Assembly: GCA_021107435.1 (NCBI GenBank)
Contig: JAIOSV010000028.1
Span: 28,177-92,176 of the forward strand
DNA: 64,000 bases
Reading direction: 5' to 3'
Source of the DNA: Candidatus Sabulitectum sp.
Lineage (GTDB): Bacteria; Fermentibacterota; Fermentibacteria; Fermentibacterales; JCC-6
Below, one piece after another: positions 53,325 through 62,901 of the stretch (positions are counted from its first letter, which is position 1; every line of letters begins with the position of its first letter). The translations under genes and the position numbers were made by a program. Below the pieces are notes generated by a model that was given only the letters and a program-made list of their open reading frames with translations, made no database searches and had not been told where the DNA came from.

Positions 53325-55196
53325 ATGGGAAGAACCATTGGAATCGACCTTGGAACAACAAACTCCTGCATCGCCTTCAGCGATGGAGGTCATCCCACTG
53401 TTATTCAGTCCAAGAGTGGTTCAAGGGTAATGCCTTCTGTTGTTGCATTTTCAGCAAAAGGGGAGAGGCTTGTAGGCCTTGTGGCAAGAAGGCAGGCCAT
53501 AACAAATCCCAAAAACACAGTGAACAGTATTAAAAGACTTATGGGACGACGTTACGCAGAGGTTGCAGGCCATATCAACGATGTTTCCTATGAGATAGTG
53601 GAAAATGACAATGGTGACGCCGCCGTCAGGATTATGGATAGGATTTATACACCACCGGAGATATCCGCGATTATTTTGCAGCAGCTTAAGCTGACGGCAG
53701 AGGAATTTCTGGGTGAGGAAGTAACTGACGCAGTGATTACTGTTCCCGCTTACTTTAACGAAGTTCAACGTCAGGCGACAAAAGCCGCAGGTAAGATTGC
53801 CGGTTTTAAGGTAAGAAGGGTTCTTAACGAGCCTACGGCTGCGGCACTTGCATTTATTGAACCCAAAGGCAAAAAGAAACTGGTTGTTTATGACTTTGGA
53901 GGTGGAACATTTGATGTAAGTGTTCTTCAGATTGTTGACGGAGTCTTTGAAGTGAAAGCTACACTTGGAGATACTGATCTTGGCGGTGATGATCTTGATA
54001 CAAAACTTGTTCAATGGATAATGGGTGAATTCAAATCCGAAACAGGTATAGACCTCACCAGAGACAATATTGCTCCCCAGAGGGTCAGGGAGGCTGCGGA
54101 ACGGGCAAAATGCGAATTATCAATGACTCAGGAAACAGACATCAATCTGCCTTTCATAGCCACGGGAGAATCCGGTCCGGTTCACCTGGAGATAACAATC
54201 ACCAGAAAACTTTTCGAAGAACTTGCAGGTGATTTGATCAGAAAGACTATTCCACTTTGTAAAGACGCTGTTGAAGACGCGGGAATGAAGATAAAAGAAC
54301 TTGATCATGTTGTTCTGGTTGGCGGATCCACTCGAATTCCTATGGTTCAGAAGCTGGTGGAAGAGTTTTTTGGTAGAAAACCGGCCCAATCGGTAAACCC
54401 CGATGAAGTAGTTGCACTGGGTGCCGCTATTGAGAGCTCAGTTCTTACAGGGCAGCGGAAGGATCTGGTTCTTATTGATGTGACTCCACTTACCCTTGGT
54501 GTGGAAACACTTGGTGGTGTATTATCGCCTATTATTCGCAGAAACAGCCCTATACCAACTAGAAACAGCAGAATCTTTACAACTGCAAGTGATAATCAAT
54601 CTGTTGTAGGTGTGCATGTAGCCCAGGGCGAGAGGGAAATCATTGACGGAAACAGGAGCCTCGGAACTTTCGAACTGCGGGGGATCAGTGCTGCCAAGCG
54701 TGGAGAACCTCGTATTGAGGTTGTTTTTGAAATAGATGCCAGTGGTATTCTCAATGTTTCCGCACGCGATACAGCTACGGGGCAGGAGCAGAGTATCAAT
54801 GTTAATCCCAGTGGCGGTCTAAGCGGCTCTGACATAGCGAGGCTTCGCAGGGAAGCTTCAGCCAATGCTGAGGCAGATAAAATCAGAATGAAACTTGTCA
54901 GCCTCAGGAATGAAGCTGATGAAGTTATTTACAGAGCTTCCAAGTCTCTCTCGATTGCCCGTGAGGAACTGGATAAAGGATCCTGGGAGGAGCTTGATAC
55001 AGAAGTTAAGAAGCTTAAGGCACTGCGGGATTCTGACGATTCTCTTGCTCTGGCAAAATCAATAGATGATGTGCGTCAACTGAACAGCTCTGTTTCCAGG
55101 CTTGTTGAGGTTTTCAACTCGGACGAAGAGAATGCTACAACAGAATTTCTAAATTCAATATCAAAAGCTGAGGATGTGGAGAAGTTGCCTGAATAA
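53325..55196 (+). CDS. dnaK: Molecular chaperone DnaK (Hsp70)
   Basis: A 623-residue Hsp70 that folds and protects cytoplasmic proteins with DnaJ and GrpE. ATPase domain: RTIGIDLGTTNSCIAFSDG, the VTDAVITVPAYFNEVQRQAT and RRVLNEPTAAALAF segments, VYDFGGGTFDVSVLQI and VVLVGGSTRIPMVQKL. Substrate-binding domain: VTPLTLGVETLGGV and the EIDASGILNVSARDTATG strand. The C-terminal lid is short, and the usual EEVD-like tail is absent (ends AEDVEKLPE). GGAGGAG precedes the ATG. It stands alone with its own promoter, with dnaJ 67 nt downstream; grpE and hrcA are not here. Confidence 0.98.
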   Translation: MGRTIGIDLGTTNSCIAFSDGGHPTVIQSKSGSRVMPSVVAFSAKGERLVGLVARRQAITNPKNTVNSIKRLMGRRYAEVAGHINDVSYEIVENDNGDAAVRIMDRIYTPPEISAIILQQLKLTAEEFLGEEVTDAVITVPAYFNEVQRQATKAAGKIAGFKVRRVLNEPTAAALAFIEPKGKKKLVVYDFGGGTFDVSVLQIVDGVFEVKATLGDTDLGGDDLDTKLVQWIMGEFKSETGIDLTRDNIAPQRVREAAERAKCELSMTQETDINLPFIATGESGPVHLEITITRKLFEELAGDLIRKTIPLCKDAVEDAGMKIKELDHVVLVGGSTRIPMVQKLVEEFFGRKPAQSVNPDEVVALGAAIESSVLTGQRKDLVLIDVTPLTLGVETLGGVLSPIIRRNSPIPTRNSRIFTTASDNQSVVGVHVAQGEREIIDGNRSLGTFELRGISAAKRGEPRIEVVFEIDASGILNVSARDTATGQEQSINVNPSGGLSGSDIARLRREASANAEADKIRMKLVSLRNEADEVIYRASKSLSIAREELDKGSWEELDTEVKKLKALRDSDDSLALAKSIDDVRQLNSSVSRLVEVFNSDEENATTEFLNSISKAEDVEKLPE

Positions 55197-55226
55197 CTGC
55201 TTCTTGCCGTGACAGATAGCACTGTT

Positions 55227-55256
55227 TTGTTGTTATGGGCTTTTGGTTATTATATT
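55227..55256 (+). promoter_or_regulatory. Possible promoter giving a leaderless dnaJ mRNA
   Basis: TTGTTG, 18 nt, TATATT, then only 7 nt to the dnaJ ATG at 55264. No Shine-Dalgarno sequence lies between. Transcription would start at or beside the A of the ATG. Confidence 0.5.
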
Positions 55257-55263
55257 TTACACT

Positions 55264-56349
55264 ATGAATCCATACGAAGTATTAGGCGTGAATCGAAGCG
55301 CGTCCGCCGAGGATATTAAAAAGGCCTATCGCACAGCTGCGATGAAGAATCATCCGGATCGCAACCCCGGTGATCACCAGGCAGAAGAGCGCTTCAAAAG
55401 GGTTGCAAGAGCTTATGAGGTACTAAGTGATCCTTCCAGGAGGGACACTTACGACCGTTATGGAACCACAGAAGATCCAGGATCAGCCGCGGGAATGGGC
55501 GGGATGCATGATATCTTCAGCGGTTTCGGGCTGGATGATGCTCTGAGGGCATTCATGGAAAACTTCGGTTTTTCCGCAGGTGGATCCGGCTCACGAGTTG
55601 TTCAAGGCGAGGATATTACAGTTAAAGTCAATCTTGATCTTGAGGAAGCCGCGCTTGGGGGCAGCCGGGAAATAGAGGTTGAGAAAAATACTGTTTGCAG
55701 TGAGTGTTCAGGAACCGGCGCGGATAAAGCATCCGGCTCAGAGAGTTGCAGGCATTGTAATGGTATGGGGAAGGTTTCCTCAATCAGGAATACACTGCTT
55801 GGCAGTTTCCGGACAGTAACTCAATGTCATGTCTGCGGGGGCAGAGGAACAATTCCAAAGAAATTGTGCTCTAACTGTCGGGGCAGAGGGTTTGAGAAAA
55901 GAAAGTCCACTATTGCTGTGGATCTTCCAGCCGGCCTTTCAGAAGGGCATTACATCAGACTCAGAGGTCAGGGGCATCATCCAGGCCAGGGCGGGGTTCC
56001 AGGCGACCTCAAGCTTTTTATCAATGAAATTGACTATGGTCCTTTTCGACGGGAAGGAGACAATCTCGTTTATTCACTGACAATCTCCTATCCTCAGGCT
56101 GTACTTGGCGGTGAGTTCTCTGTACCTTTGCCTGATGGCGATTCCCTGCAAATCAAGGTGGGCAGCGGAACCGGTGCCGGTGTCAGGATCAAACAAAAGC
56201 ACCATGGCATGGGAAGGTTGAACAGACGGGGAAGAGGTGACCTTTTCGTAGAGATTGATATCCATGTACCTGACAAAGTGAAACGGAGTGAAAAGGAGCT
56301 TCTGAAAAAACTTGAGGAATCTCCCTCGTTCAAAATCAAGAGAAAGTAG
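55264..56349 (+). CDS. dnaJ: Chaperone DnaJ (Hsp40)
   Basis: A 361-residue co-chaperone that stimulates DnaK. ATG 55264 is used since the J-domain starts at once ([20 protein letters not shown], with HPD in NHPDRNPGD); the ORF-track start at 55243 adds a non-family VIIFYT. It has a Gly/Phe-rich linker, then four zinc-binding repeats ([36 protein letters not shown]), then the C-terminal beta domains with [19 protein letters not shown] and [15 protein letters not shown]. No ribosome site is seen before the ATG, which fits the leaderless model. mutS2 begins 3 nt after its stop. Confidence 0.97.
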   Translation: MNPYEVLGVNRSASAEDIKKAYRTAAMKNHPDRNPGDHQAEERFKRVARAYEVLSDPSRRDTYDRYGTTEDPGSAAGMGGMHDIFSGFGLDDALRAFMENFGFSAGGSGSRVVQGEDITVKVNLDLEEAALGGSREIEVEKNTVCSECSGTGADKASGSESCRHCNGMGKVSSIRNTLLGSFRTVTQCHVCGGRGTIPKKLCSNCRGRGFEKRKSTIAVDLPAGLSEGHYIRLRGQGHHPGQGGVPGDLKLFINEIDYGPFRREGDNLVYSLTISYPQAVLGGEFSVPLPDGDSLQIKVGSGTGAGVRIKQKHHGMGRLNRRGRGDLFVEIDIHVPDKVKRSEKELLKKLEESPSFKIKRK

Positions 56350-56351
56350 CA

Positions 56352-58667
56352 ATGGATCACTCGCTGCATCGACTTGAGTTCCATAGAATTCTTGAAGTTG
56401 TTCGTAATCATGCTCGCAGCCATGCCGGAAAAGAACTTGTTTTAAAGTTGCTGCCTGCAACAAACCGTGATGGAGCCCGTCTTCTTAAAGAGGAAACCAT
56501 CCATGCTTCCTGGCTGATCAGCGCGGGAATTGAACCTTCTGTTTCAAACTTGCAGGGGATTATTGGCGCAGTGGAATCCCTTGCTCGCGGGGCTATTGCT
56601 CTGGAACCCTTTCATCTCCGAAGCACAGGTGAGGCTCTGCAGGACATGAAAGCTTTCTCTGAAAATGTAGAAAAGTCTTCTGAGAATGTATCAGGTATTC
56701 TGGATGTTCTGATCCACCAGATTCCTGTGCTTGAATCTCTTTTCAGAATGCTCTTGCGTATTACAACAGCAGACGGAGAGCTCGCTTCAGATGCGTCTCC
56801 TGAACTGAAGCGGATATCCAGGGGAATTCAATCCCTTCGTTCCTCACTTGCAGCCAGGTTGTCAGCCATCTCATCCAGACTGGCAGGAATCGGAGTTCTC
56901 AGGGATTCTCCTCCCTCCATAAGGTCCGGAAGATATGTCCTTCCTGTAACTGCCGGTAAAAGAGGTTCAGTGAAGGGTTTGATCCATGACAGGTCGGAAA
57001 GCGGAGCCACTCTTTTTATAGAACCCTCAGAACTTGTTGAGAGCGGAAATGAGCTCCAGGAAGCCCTTCTTGACCTTCAGCAGGAGCGCAGACGGATTCT
57101 TCGGGAAGCCACTATGGCTCTCAGAGAGCAGCTTGAAAGTATCGAGAAGGGAATTTCCATCTTCAGCAATCTTGATTTTGTATTTGCCAGAGCGAGGTAT
57201 CACATTCAGGAAGAGACATCATTCCCGGAGGAAGGGCAACTGGATCTCAGGGAACTGGCTCACCCGCTTCTTCCCCGGGATACCGTAGTAAGGAGCAGAG
57301 TAAAACTTGCTGAAGGCTGGCGTGTTCTGGTAATCAGCGGACCTAACGCAGGCGGTAAAAGTGTGCTTCTGAAGGCTCTGTCACTTGCTTCAATTTGCGG
57401 TAGAAGTGGACTCGGGGTTCACGCCAGTGCTGCATCATCCATGCCGTTTTTCAGTAGTGTCATGGTATCTATGGGAGACAACCAGTCAATTGCAATGCAT
57501 CTCAGTACATATTCTGCCAGACTTTCTGAACAGAGAGATATACTGCTTAACGGAGATACAGAGACCCTTGCCATCATAGATGAGCCGGCAGCAGGAACAG
57601 ATCCGGTTACCGGTGCGGCTCTGGCCGCGGTCTTCCTGGAAGAACTGGCAGACTCCGGAGTTAGAACTGTTGTCAGCACTCATACGGGGCAACTGAAGCT
57701 TCTGGCAGGGGAAAAAACCGGTTTTCACAATGCCTCCATGTCATTTAACTCGGAGACTCTAACCCCCGGTTTCAAATTCATTGCGGACATTCCCGGAGCC
57801 TCCTGTACCCTGGAAGCAGCAGCTATAGCCGGTTTTCCGCAGGATATGCTTAGCAAAGCATCCAATCTTGCGGGAGACTCCTTCAGCCTCGACAGCCTTG
57901 TGGTTAGTCTCAGGGATCTGGAAGAAACTCGCCAGAAGGAACTTCATCGCCTTACCGAGGACAGGAAGCACGCGAGAAAGAGCAGAAAATATCTTGAGAA
58001 ACAGTTGAAAGAGACCAGAGATCATCTGGAAAAGAAGATAGAAGCAGTTGATGAAGAAAAGACCAGGGCTTTAAAAAACATTCAGTCCAAAGCAGACTCT
58101 CTTATGGTTTCAATAGCTAATTCCTCCACAGCCGGTGAGAGACGGAACGCCAGGAAGAAACTCAGCGAAATTGCCGCACGGGAAACTCCGGCGGACAAAT
58201 CGGGAAGGCACAAATCACTTTCCGATAAAAATCCTTCCACGATTCAACAGGGCGATTATGTTCAGATTGATGGATGGTCTGTTTCCGGCATTGTAGAGAA
58301 GATCGGTCGTTCAAATGCAATGGTAAGAATAGGCTCAATTCTTGTAAAAAAGAAGTTGACAGAGCTAACTGAACTTACTCCTCCGGAAGAGAAACTGGTG
58401 GCATCATCGGAGTACAGGGCGATAGAGGAGAACCCGGAGGCAATCCTTCTGGGAATGACGGTTGACGAAGCCATTGCCGAGCTAGATATAAAGCTTGATA
58501 ACTGTGCTGCGATTGGCCTGAAGAGGATCAGGGTTGTTCATGGAAAAGGACGATTGATGCAGGGGATCACAGAGTGGCTTCGGCGGGACAAAAGGCTGAA
58601 GAGTGTATCCATTGCTCCGCCTGAAGAGGGTGGTACAGGAGCGTCCATTATAATACTTAAGGGGTAG
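56352..58667 (+). CDS. mutS2: MutS2 endonuclease/ATPase with Smr domain
   Basis: A 771-residue MutS-homolog of the MutS2 type, which lacks the mismatch-recognition domain and is linked to recombination suppression and ribosome rescue. Lever and clamp region up to about residue 310 has VLPVTAGKRGSVKGLIHDRS and GATLFIEPSELVESGNEL. The ATPase domain has Walker A ISGPNAGGKSVLLKALSLAS, MGDNQSIAMHLSTYSARL, Walker B-like LAIIDEPAAGTDPVTGAAL and STHTGQLKLLA. A coiled-coil stretch of about 120 residues leads to a C-terminal Smr domain (GMTVDEAIAELDIKLDNC, RVVHGKGRLMQGITEWL). It directly follows dnaJ. Confidence 0.97.
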   Translation: MDHSLHRLEFHRILEVVRNHARSHAGKELVLKLLPATNRDGARLLKEETIHASWLISAGIEPSVSNLQGIIGAVESLARGAIALEPFHLRSTGEALQDMKAFSENVEKSSENVSGILDVLIHQIPVLESLFRMLLRITTADGELASDASPELKRISRGIQSLRSSLAARLSAISSRLAGIGVLRDSPPSIRSGRYVLPVTAGKRGSVKGLIHDRSESGATLFIEPSELVESGNELQEALLDLQQERRRILREATMALREQLESIEKGISIFSNLDFVFARARYHIQEETSFPEEGQLDLRELAHPLLPRDTVVRSRVKLAEGWRVLVISGPNAGGKSVLLKALSLASICGRSGLGVHASAASSMPFFSSVMVSMGDNQSIAMHLSTYSARLSEQRDILLNGDTETLAIIDEPAAGTDPVTGAALAAVFLEELADSGVRTVVSTHTGQLKLLAGEKTGFHNASMSFNSETLTPGFKFIADIPGASCTLEAAAIAGFPQDMLSKASNLAGDSFSLDSLVVSLRDLEETRQKELHRLTEDRKHARKSRKYLEKQLKETRDHLEKKIEAVDEEKTRALKNIQSKADSLMVSIANSSTAGERRNARKKLSEIAARETPADKSGRHKSLSDKNPSTIQQGDYVQIDGWSVSGIVEKIGRSNAMVRIGSILVKKKLTELTELTPPEEKLVASSEYRAIEENPEAILLGMTVDEAIAELDIKLDNCAAIGLKRIRVVHGKGRLMQGITEWLRRDKRLKSVSIAPPEEGGTGASIIILKG

Positions 58668-58673
58668 TTCACC

Positions 58674-60377
58674 GTGGCATTCAATCCCATTGATGTAGAG
58701 ATGGTAAAGGATTCTGCGGACATAATATCAACAATTCAAAAGTATGTGGAACTAAAGAGATCAGGCAGTTCCTGGAAGGGACTGTGTCCTTTTCACAGAG
58801 AGAAGACTCCCAGTTTTTTCGTCTTTCCCGCCAGAGGTACATGGAAGTGCTTTGGATGCGGAGAAGGCGGTGATGTAATTAGTTTTCTGATGAAGCACAG
58901 GAATCTCAATTTTCTGGAAGTTGTTGAAGAGCTTGCGGAAGAGAACGGTATTACTCTTGAAAGAGCCGGCTCCACCCCGGTGACCGCACGGACTTCAACC
59001 GGGCTGTTCGAGGTGGTTGCTGAGGCCCAGGAGTTTTACAGGAATTGCTTTCGTGAACCGGCAGGTAAAAAGGCAAGGGAATACCTTCGACAGAGATCAA
59101 TTGATGAGGATGTTCTTGAAATAGGCATCGGATACGCGCCGGGCGGGAATTCTCTTCTGGCACATCTGCGCAGCCATGACTTCTCAATTTCCGTTATGAA
59201 TGAAGCCGGGCTTGTTATCACTGACAGAGGTGATCCCTATGATCGCTTCAGAGAGAGACTGACATTCCCCATACGGGATCGTAGAGGAAGAGTTGTATCC
59301 TTTGGTGCCAGGGGCTTTGGTGACGCTGTGCCGAAGTACCTTAACGGCCCGGAGACATTCATTTACAGAAAGGGATCATTCCTTTACGGCTACAGTACCG
59401 CTCAGAAGAGTGCCAGAGATATGGGCATGGTAATCCTTGTGGAGGGTTACTTTGATCACGCGAGACTCGTTTCCATTGGTTTTGCCGGAACTGTCGCAAC
59501 ATGCGGTACTGCTCTTACTGAAAAGCAGGCGAGGAATCTTAAAGGCATGTCAGACAACATACACATCTGCTACGATGGGGATTCTGCCGGCAGCAAGGCA
59601 GCGGTGAAAGCTGCCGAGACCCTTCTTGCACAGGGAGCGTATCCCCTTATTGCCAGATTCCCCGAGGGCATGGATCCGGACGACTTCGTCAGGGAAAAGG
59701 GTAAGGAAGCATTTGAACAGCTTCTAGGCTCATCTCTGGATCCCGTATCATTCTGCATTTCGCTTCTGGGAGGAAAAATACCCGACGGACCCGGCAGGAT
59801 ACGGGTGGCCAATCGTCTTCTTGAAGTGGTCGCGTCTTCTTCCAATCCACTGGTGGAGGAGGATCTCCAAAGGAAAGTAGAAAAATTCACAGGGTATTCC
59901 AGAACTGCTCTGGCAAAATCGGGTAATGCGATAAAGGATTCAAAAAAACCTTTTGAGTACAGGGGCAGAAGATCAAAAGGTGAGATCGGAAGTGGTGACA
60001 GAGGTATTCTAAGGGCAACTACTGCGGGCGGGCTCCTGGACAGGGAACTGATTAGATTCCTCAGAGATGAGGATATGACATCGGAGCGGGCGGTTGCGAT
60101 ACTCACCGCCTTCAGGGAACAGGTTGACCAGGGCTATTCAACTCTGGTTTTCGGGGAATTAAACGAAGACATTGCAGGTGATTGTGCTGATATTGTAGGT
60201 GTTCTCGAATCTGTTACTTCCCGGGAGATCAGGATACTGAAAATGAGTATAGAAAGAAAGAGAAGAGAGATCCCCAGACGCAGGGAACTGCGAAGAGGGC
60301 TTTCCGACGCGGATCCCGAAAAAAAGGCGATGACTCTTGAAGAGCTTGCTGACGGCGGGTCTATTCATGAACGGTAG
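58674..60377 (+). CDS. dnaG: DNA primase DnaG
   Basis: A 567-residue primase that lays RNA primers for replication. The CHC2 zinc domain is LCPFHREKTPSFFVFPARGT then KCFGCGEGGDVISFL. The polymerase core has IGYAPGGNSLLAHL, RLTFPIRDRRGRVVSFGARG and the TOPRIM parts VILVEGYFDHARLV and ICYDGDSAGSKAAVKAAE. The C-terminal helicase-binding part is less conserved (RREIPRRRELRRGLSDADPE). It begins on a GTG 4 nt past the mutS2 stop. The order dnaG followed by a sigma-70 gene resembles the macromolecular synthesis operon, without rpsU. Confidence 0.97.
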   Translation: MAFNPIDVEMVKDSADIISTIQKYVELKRSGSSWKGLCPFHREKTPSFFVFPARGTWKCFGCGEGGDVISFLMKHRNLNFLEVVEELAEENGITLERAGSTPVTARTSTGLFEVVAEAQEFYRNCFREPAGKKAREYLRQRSIDEDVLEIGIGYAPGGNSLLAHLRSHDFSISVMNEAGLVITDRGDPYDRFRERLTFPIRDRRGRVVSFGARGFGDAVPKYLNGPETFIYRKGSFLYGYSTAQKSARDMGMVILVEGYFDHARLVSIGFAGTVATCGTALTEKQARNLKGMSDNIHICYDGDSAGSKAAVKAAETLLAQGAYPLIARFPEGMDPDDFVREKGKEAFEQLLGSSLDPVSFCISLLGGKIPDGPGRIRVANRLLEVVASSSNPLVEEDLQRKVEKFTGYSRTALAKSGNAIKDSKKPFEYRGRRSKGEIGSGDRGILRATTAGGLLDRELIRFLRDEDMTSERAVAILTAFREQVDQGYSTLVFGELNEDIAGDCADIVGVLESVTSREIRILKMSIERKRREIPRRRELRRGLSDADPEKKAMTLEELADGGSIHER

Positions 60378-61347
60378 AAAACCTGTTGCTTCTGATACCC
60401 GGAAGAACTTTCGTTCTGTGGTTGATTCCACGGAGGTTTCAAATAAAGAGAGAAGAACTCATCTTGCGGACACTATCAACGGAACAAGACTTGAGCTTTT
60501 GAATCTGCTGAATCTGCCGACGGATCTGGCCGGAAAGGGCGACTGGACCCCGGTGCAGAAAACAATCCACGAGGAACTTAAAAAGACTGAGGATCTTTCA
60601 GTCAGAGCTGAGGCAGACAGATGTATTGACCGGCTTCTGGATGCTGAAGCGGAACTGGTTGAGGGAAACCTCCGCCTTGTACTTATGGTTGTAAGACGTT
60701 ATGCCCGTGGTGTCACAGGTGCTCTTGAGGAAATGGATTTTGTTCAGGAGGGATGTGAGGGGCTTCTTGACGCGGTGAGAAGATTTGACTTCTCAGGCAG
60801 CGGCGGCTTTCTTACCTATGCATTGATCCGCATCAGGAAAAAAGTGATTCTCGCCATGGAGAAGCAGCACAGACTGGTTAGAATACCTGCGCATGTAATC
60901 AGAAAAGGAAGATACCTGAAAGAGGTAATAGATGACTTTGCCTCCGAAAAGGGCAGATACCCGGCACCTCACGAAATAGAGATCGAGACCGGTGGAGACA
61001 TGGACTGGTCTATTCTGTTAAGTCTTTCAGAAACAGTTGATTCCATTCACGAAACGGTGGGGAAGACTGGTCTTCCTCTGGAAGAACAGCTTGCATCCAG
61101 CGCCGTTGAACCGGGAATTCCTCTACTGGATGAGCTGGTGGAAGATGCTCTGAAAAAACTTGATAAAAGAGCCAAATTTATTCTCGTCATGCGCTATGGC
61201 TTACTGGACGGAGATACCCACAGGCTTGCGGATATAGCAGAGGTTCTCGGTCTGTCTGCAGAAAGGACACGACAAATTGAAAAGGCATCCATTAAGATTC
61301 TTCGTGATAATTTCAGCGACTTTGATATTTCTGACTGGTTGCAGTAA
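60367..61347 (+). CDS. Sigma-70 family factor, divergent (RpoD position)
   Basis: A 326-residue sigma factor. ATG 60367 lies inside the end of dnaG. It has regions 2, 3 and 4 but no region 1.1 and no clear 1.2. Region 2 is EGNLRLVLMVVRRYARGV and MDFVQEGCEGLLDAVRRFDF. Region 2.3/2.4 is changed: GGFLTYALIRIRKKVILAME, where the housekeeping type has FSTYATWWIRQAITRAI. The -10 contacts Gln and Thr (Q437 and T440 in E. coli) become Lys and Ile. Region 4 is FILVMRYGLLDGDTHRLADIA and LSAERTRQIEKASIKILR. It may be a special sigma in the rpoD place or a changed main sigma. Promoters nearby look canonical, so an alternative factor is likelier. Confidence 0.85.
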   Translation: MNGRKPVASDTRKNFRSVVDSTEVSNKERRTHLADTINGTRLELLNLLNLPTDLAGKGDWTPVQKTIHEELKKTEDLSVRAEADRCIDRLLDAEAELVEGNLRLVLMVVRRYARGVTGALEEMDFVQEGCEGLLDAVRRFDFSGSGGFLTYALIRIRKKVILAMEKQHRLVRIPAHVIRKGRYLKEVIDDFASEKGRYPAPHEIEIETGGDMDWSILLSLSETVDSIHETVGKTGLPLEEQLASSAVEPGIPLLDELVEDALKKLDKRAKFILVMRYGLLDGDTHRLADIAEVLGLSAERTRQIEKASIKILRDNFSDFDISDWLQ

Positions 61348-62125
61348 GGAAAACAGCTCCATACCTCCAGTTCAGAACGCGTTTTCGGATACTGATACTG
61401 CTGTAATTGTCTTCGGCCCTTCACTGACAGAGCTCTTTTATCTTTCCGGTGCCTGGGACAGGCTGGCCGGAGTTGACAGGTTTTCCACCTGGCCTTCCCG
61501 CGCCTCGGAGCTGGCGGTGATTGGAGACTTTCTTGCTCCATCCCTGGAAATGATAACCGCTCTTGGAGCTACTTCAATTCATGTTGTGGGCAGTAATCAA
61601 TCACTTGCAGATCTTGCGGAAAGACTTGGAATTCCATGTTATCAGTATTCTTTTGACAGGCTTGATGATGTTTATGAATCCTGCGACAGAATTGCAGATC
61701 TGTATCCGGAAGCCGATCTCAGTGGTTTCAGAGATGAGATTGAGTTTGCTCTGGATTCATTGTCCGTTCATTTTTCATCCGACTCACCCGAGGTAATGAT
61801 AGTTGTGTATCTTGAAGGTGACGGTGCCATCACTCTCGCGGGAAAGGATACCTTCTATTTTGACATTCTTACCGGGATGGGTTGTACCCTTGCATCTCCT
61901 GAAACCGGCAGCTATCCTGCGGTATCCGTAGAAGGGATTCTGGCAATTGATCCGGATCAAGTTATTATTCTTGACCCGTACAATACAGGCGAAACGGCCC
62001 TGGACGCTTGGAGAAGCAACGGGCTTGATGACTCCATCGTAACGGTTCTTTCAGGTGATTATGTTCTTATTCCAGGTGCCAGACTTCAGGAACTCATTAC
62101 TGGAATTGCACAGTGTCTGAACTGA
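61277..62125 (+). CDS. Metal-chelate/vitamin B12 ABC transporter, substrate-binding lipoprotein (BtuF/FecB-like)
   Basis: A 282-residue periplasmic binding protein of the class III (BtuF/FhuD) type. It has a lipoprotein signal (FFVIISATLIFLTGCSK, lipobox LTGC). The mature part shows VFGPSLTELFYLSGAWDRLA, GDFLAPSLEMITALGATSIH and, in the second lobe, TGSYPAVSVEGILAIDPDQV then IILDPYN. It starts at TTG 61277 with AAAGGA upstream, inside the sigma gene: 71 nt overlap, so the signal peptide is written over sigma region 4. The ligand may be cobalamin, heme or a siderophore. Forms an overlapping unit with the ATPase and permease genes. Confidence 0.88.
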   Translation: MKRHPLRFFVIISATLIFLTGCSKENSSIPPVQNAFSDTDTAVIVFGPSLTELFYLSGAWDRLAGVDRFSTWPSRASELAVIGDFLAPSLEMITALGATSIHVVGSNQSLADLAERLGIPCYQYSFDRLDDVYESCDRIADLYPEADLSGFRDEIEFALDSLSVHFSSDSPEVMIVVYLEGDGAITLAGKDTFYFDILTGMGCTLASPETGSYPAVSVEGILAIDPDQVIILDPYNTGETALDAWRSNGLDDSIVTVLSGDYVLIPGARLQELITGIAQCLN

Positions 62126-62901
62126 TTCTTAAGGATTTCAGCGCCGGCTATTCCCCGGGTAAAGCGGCTGTTTCCGGCGTCTCCATGAAGATTGCCGGTG
62201 GAAGCGTAACGGCAGTTATCGGACCCAATGGAAGCGGAAAGAGCACACTCCTTAAAGGAATCCTGTCTTTTCCGGGAGTCCACAGCACAGGACATGCTAC
62301 CCTTGATTCTCTTGATATCCAATCTATGAACAGAGGCGAAAGAGCAGGCAGAGTTGCATACCTTCCACAATCTCCACCTGTTCCAGCGGGTCTCACTGCC
62401 ATTGAAACTGTCCTGCTGGGCCGGTTTCCCCACAGAAGCGCGTGGTCAAGTGATTCACCTGAGGATGTAGGAATTGCTCTTAACGCACTGGAGATGGTTG
62501 GCGCAACCCATCTGGCAGATAAGTTTACAGATGAGATATCCGGGGGAGAGAACAGACTGGTCAACCTCGCGGCAGTGCTTTCCCAGAGAACAGAAGTTAT
62601 TCTTCTTGACGAACCGGGATCATCTCTGGATTATGGCCATGCTGCCCAGTTGTGGGAGCTTCTTTCTGATCTTGCTGCAAGGGGGATGATTATTCTGGCC
62701 ACAACTCACAGGATCGAGATGTCCGGCAACGCTTTTGACAGGGTTCTGCTCCTCTCTGAAGGGAAGTCAGTGGCTTTTGGTGAGCCTGAGGATGTATTTC
62801 TCTCAGGAGATCTTCTTTCCCGAGTGTATAAAACACCTATAAAAGTCAGGCGCAGCTCACCTGACGGAGGCTGGATTGTGTTTCCGGGGGATTCAAATTG
62901 A
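62113..62901 (+). CDS. Metal-chelate/vitamin B12 ABC transporter, ATP-binding protein (BtuD/FhuC-like)
   Basis: A 262-residue cytoplasmic ATPase that powers the importer. Walker A is VIGPNGSGKSTLLKGI, the Q-loop YLPQSPPVPAGLTAIETVLL, the signature ISGGENRLVNLAAVLSQRTE (the usual SGGE then R in place of Q), Walker B EVILLDEPGSSLDYGHAAQL, and the H-loop ATTHRIEM. Starts at GTG 62113, 13 nt inside the binding-protein gene. The stop overlaps the permease start as TTGA. FecE/BtuD-type members match in length. Confidence 0.93.
   Translation: MSELILKDFSAGYSPGKAAVSGVSMKIAGGSVTAVIGPNGSGKSTLLKGILSFPGVHSTGHATLDSLDIQSMNRGERAGRVAYLPQSPPVPAGLTAIETVLLGRFPHRSAWSSDSPEDVGIALNALEMVGATHLADKFTDEISGGENRLVNLAAVLSQRTEVILLDEPGSSLDYGHAAQLWELLSDLAARGMIILATTHRIEMSGNAFDRVLLLSEGKSVAFGEPEDVFLSGDLLSRVYKTPIKVRRSSPDGGWIVFPGDSN

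Noticed and set aside
53451-54014. Minus-strand ORF of 187 codons
   Set aside because: Antisense to dnaK.
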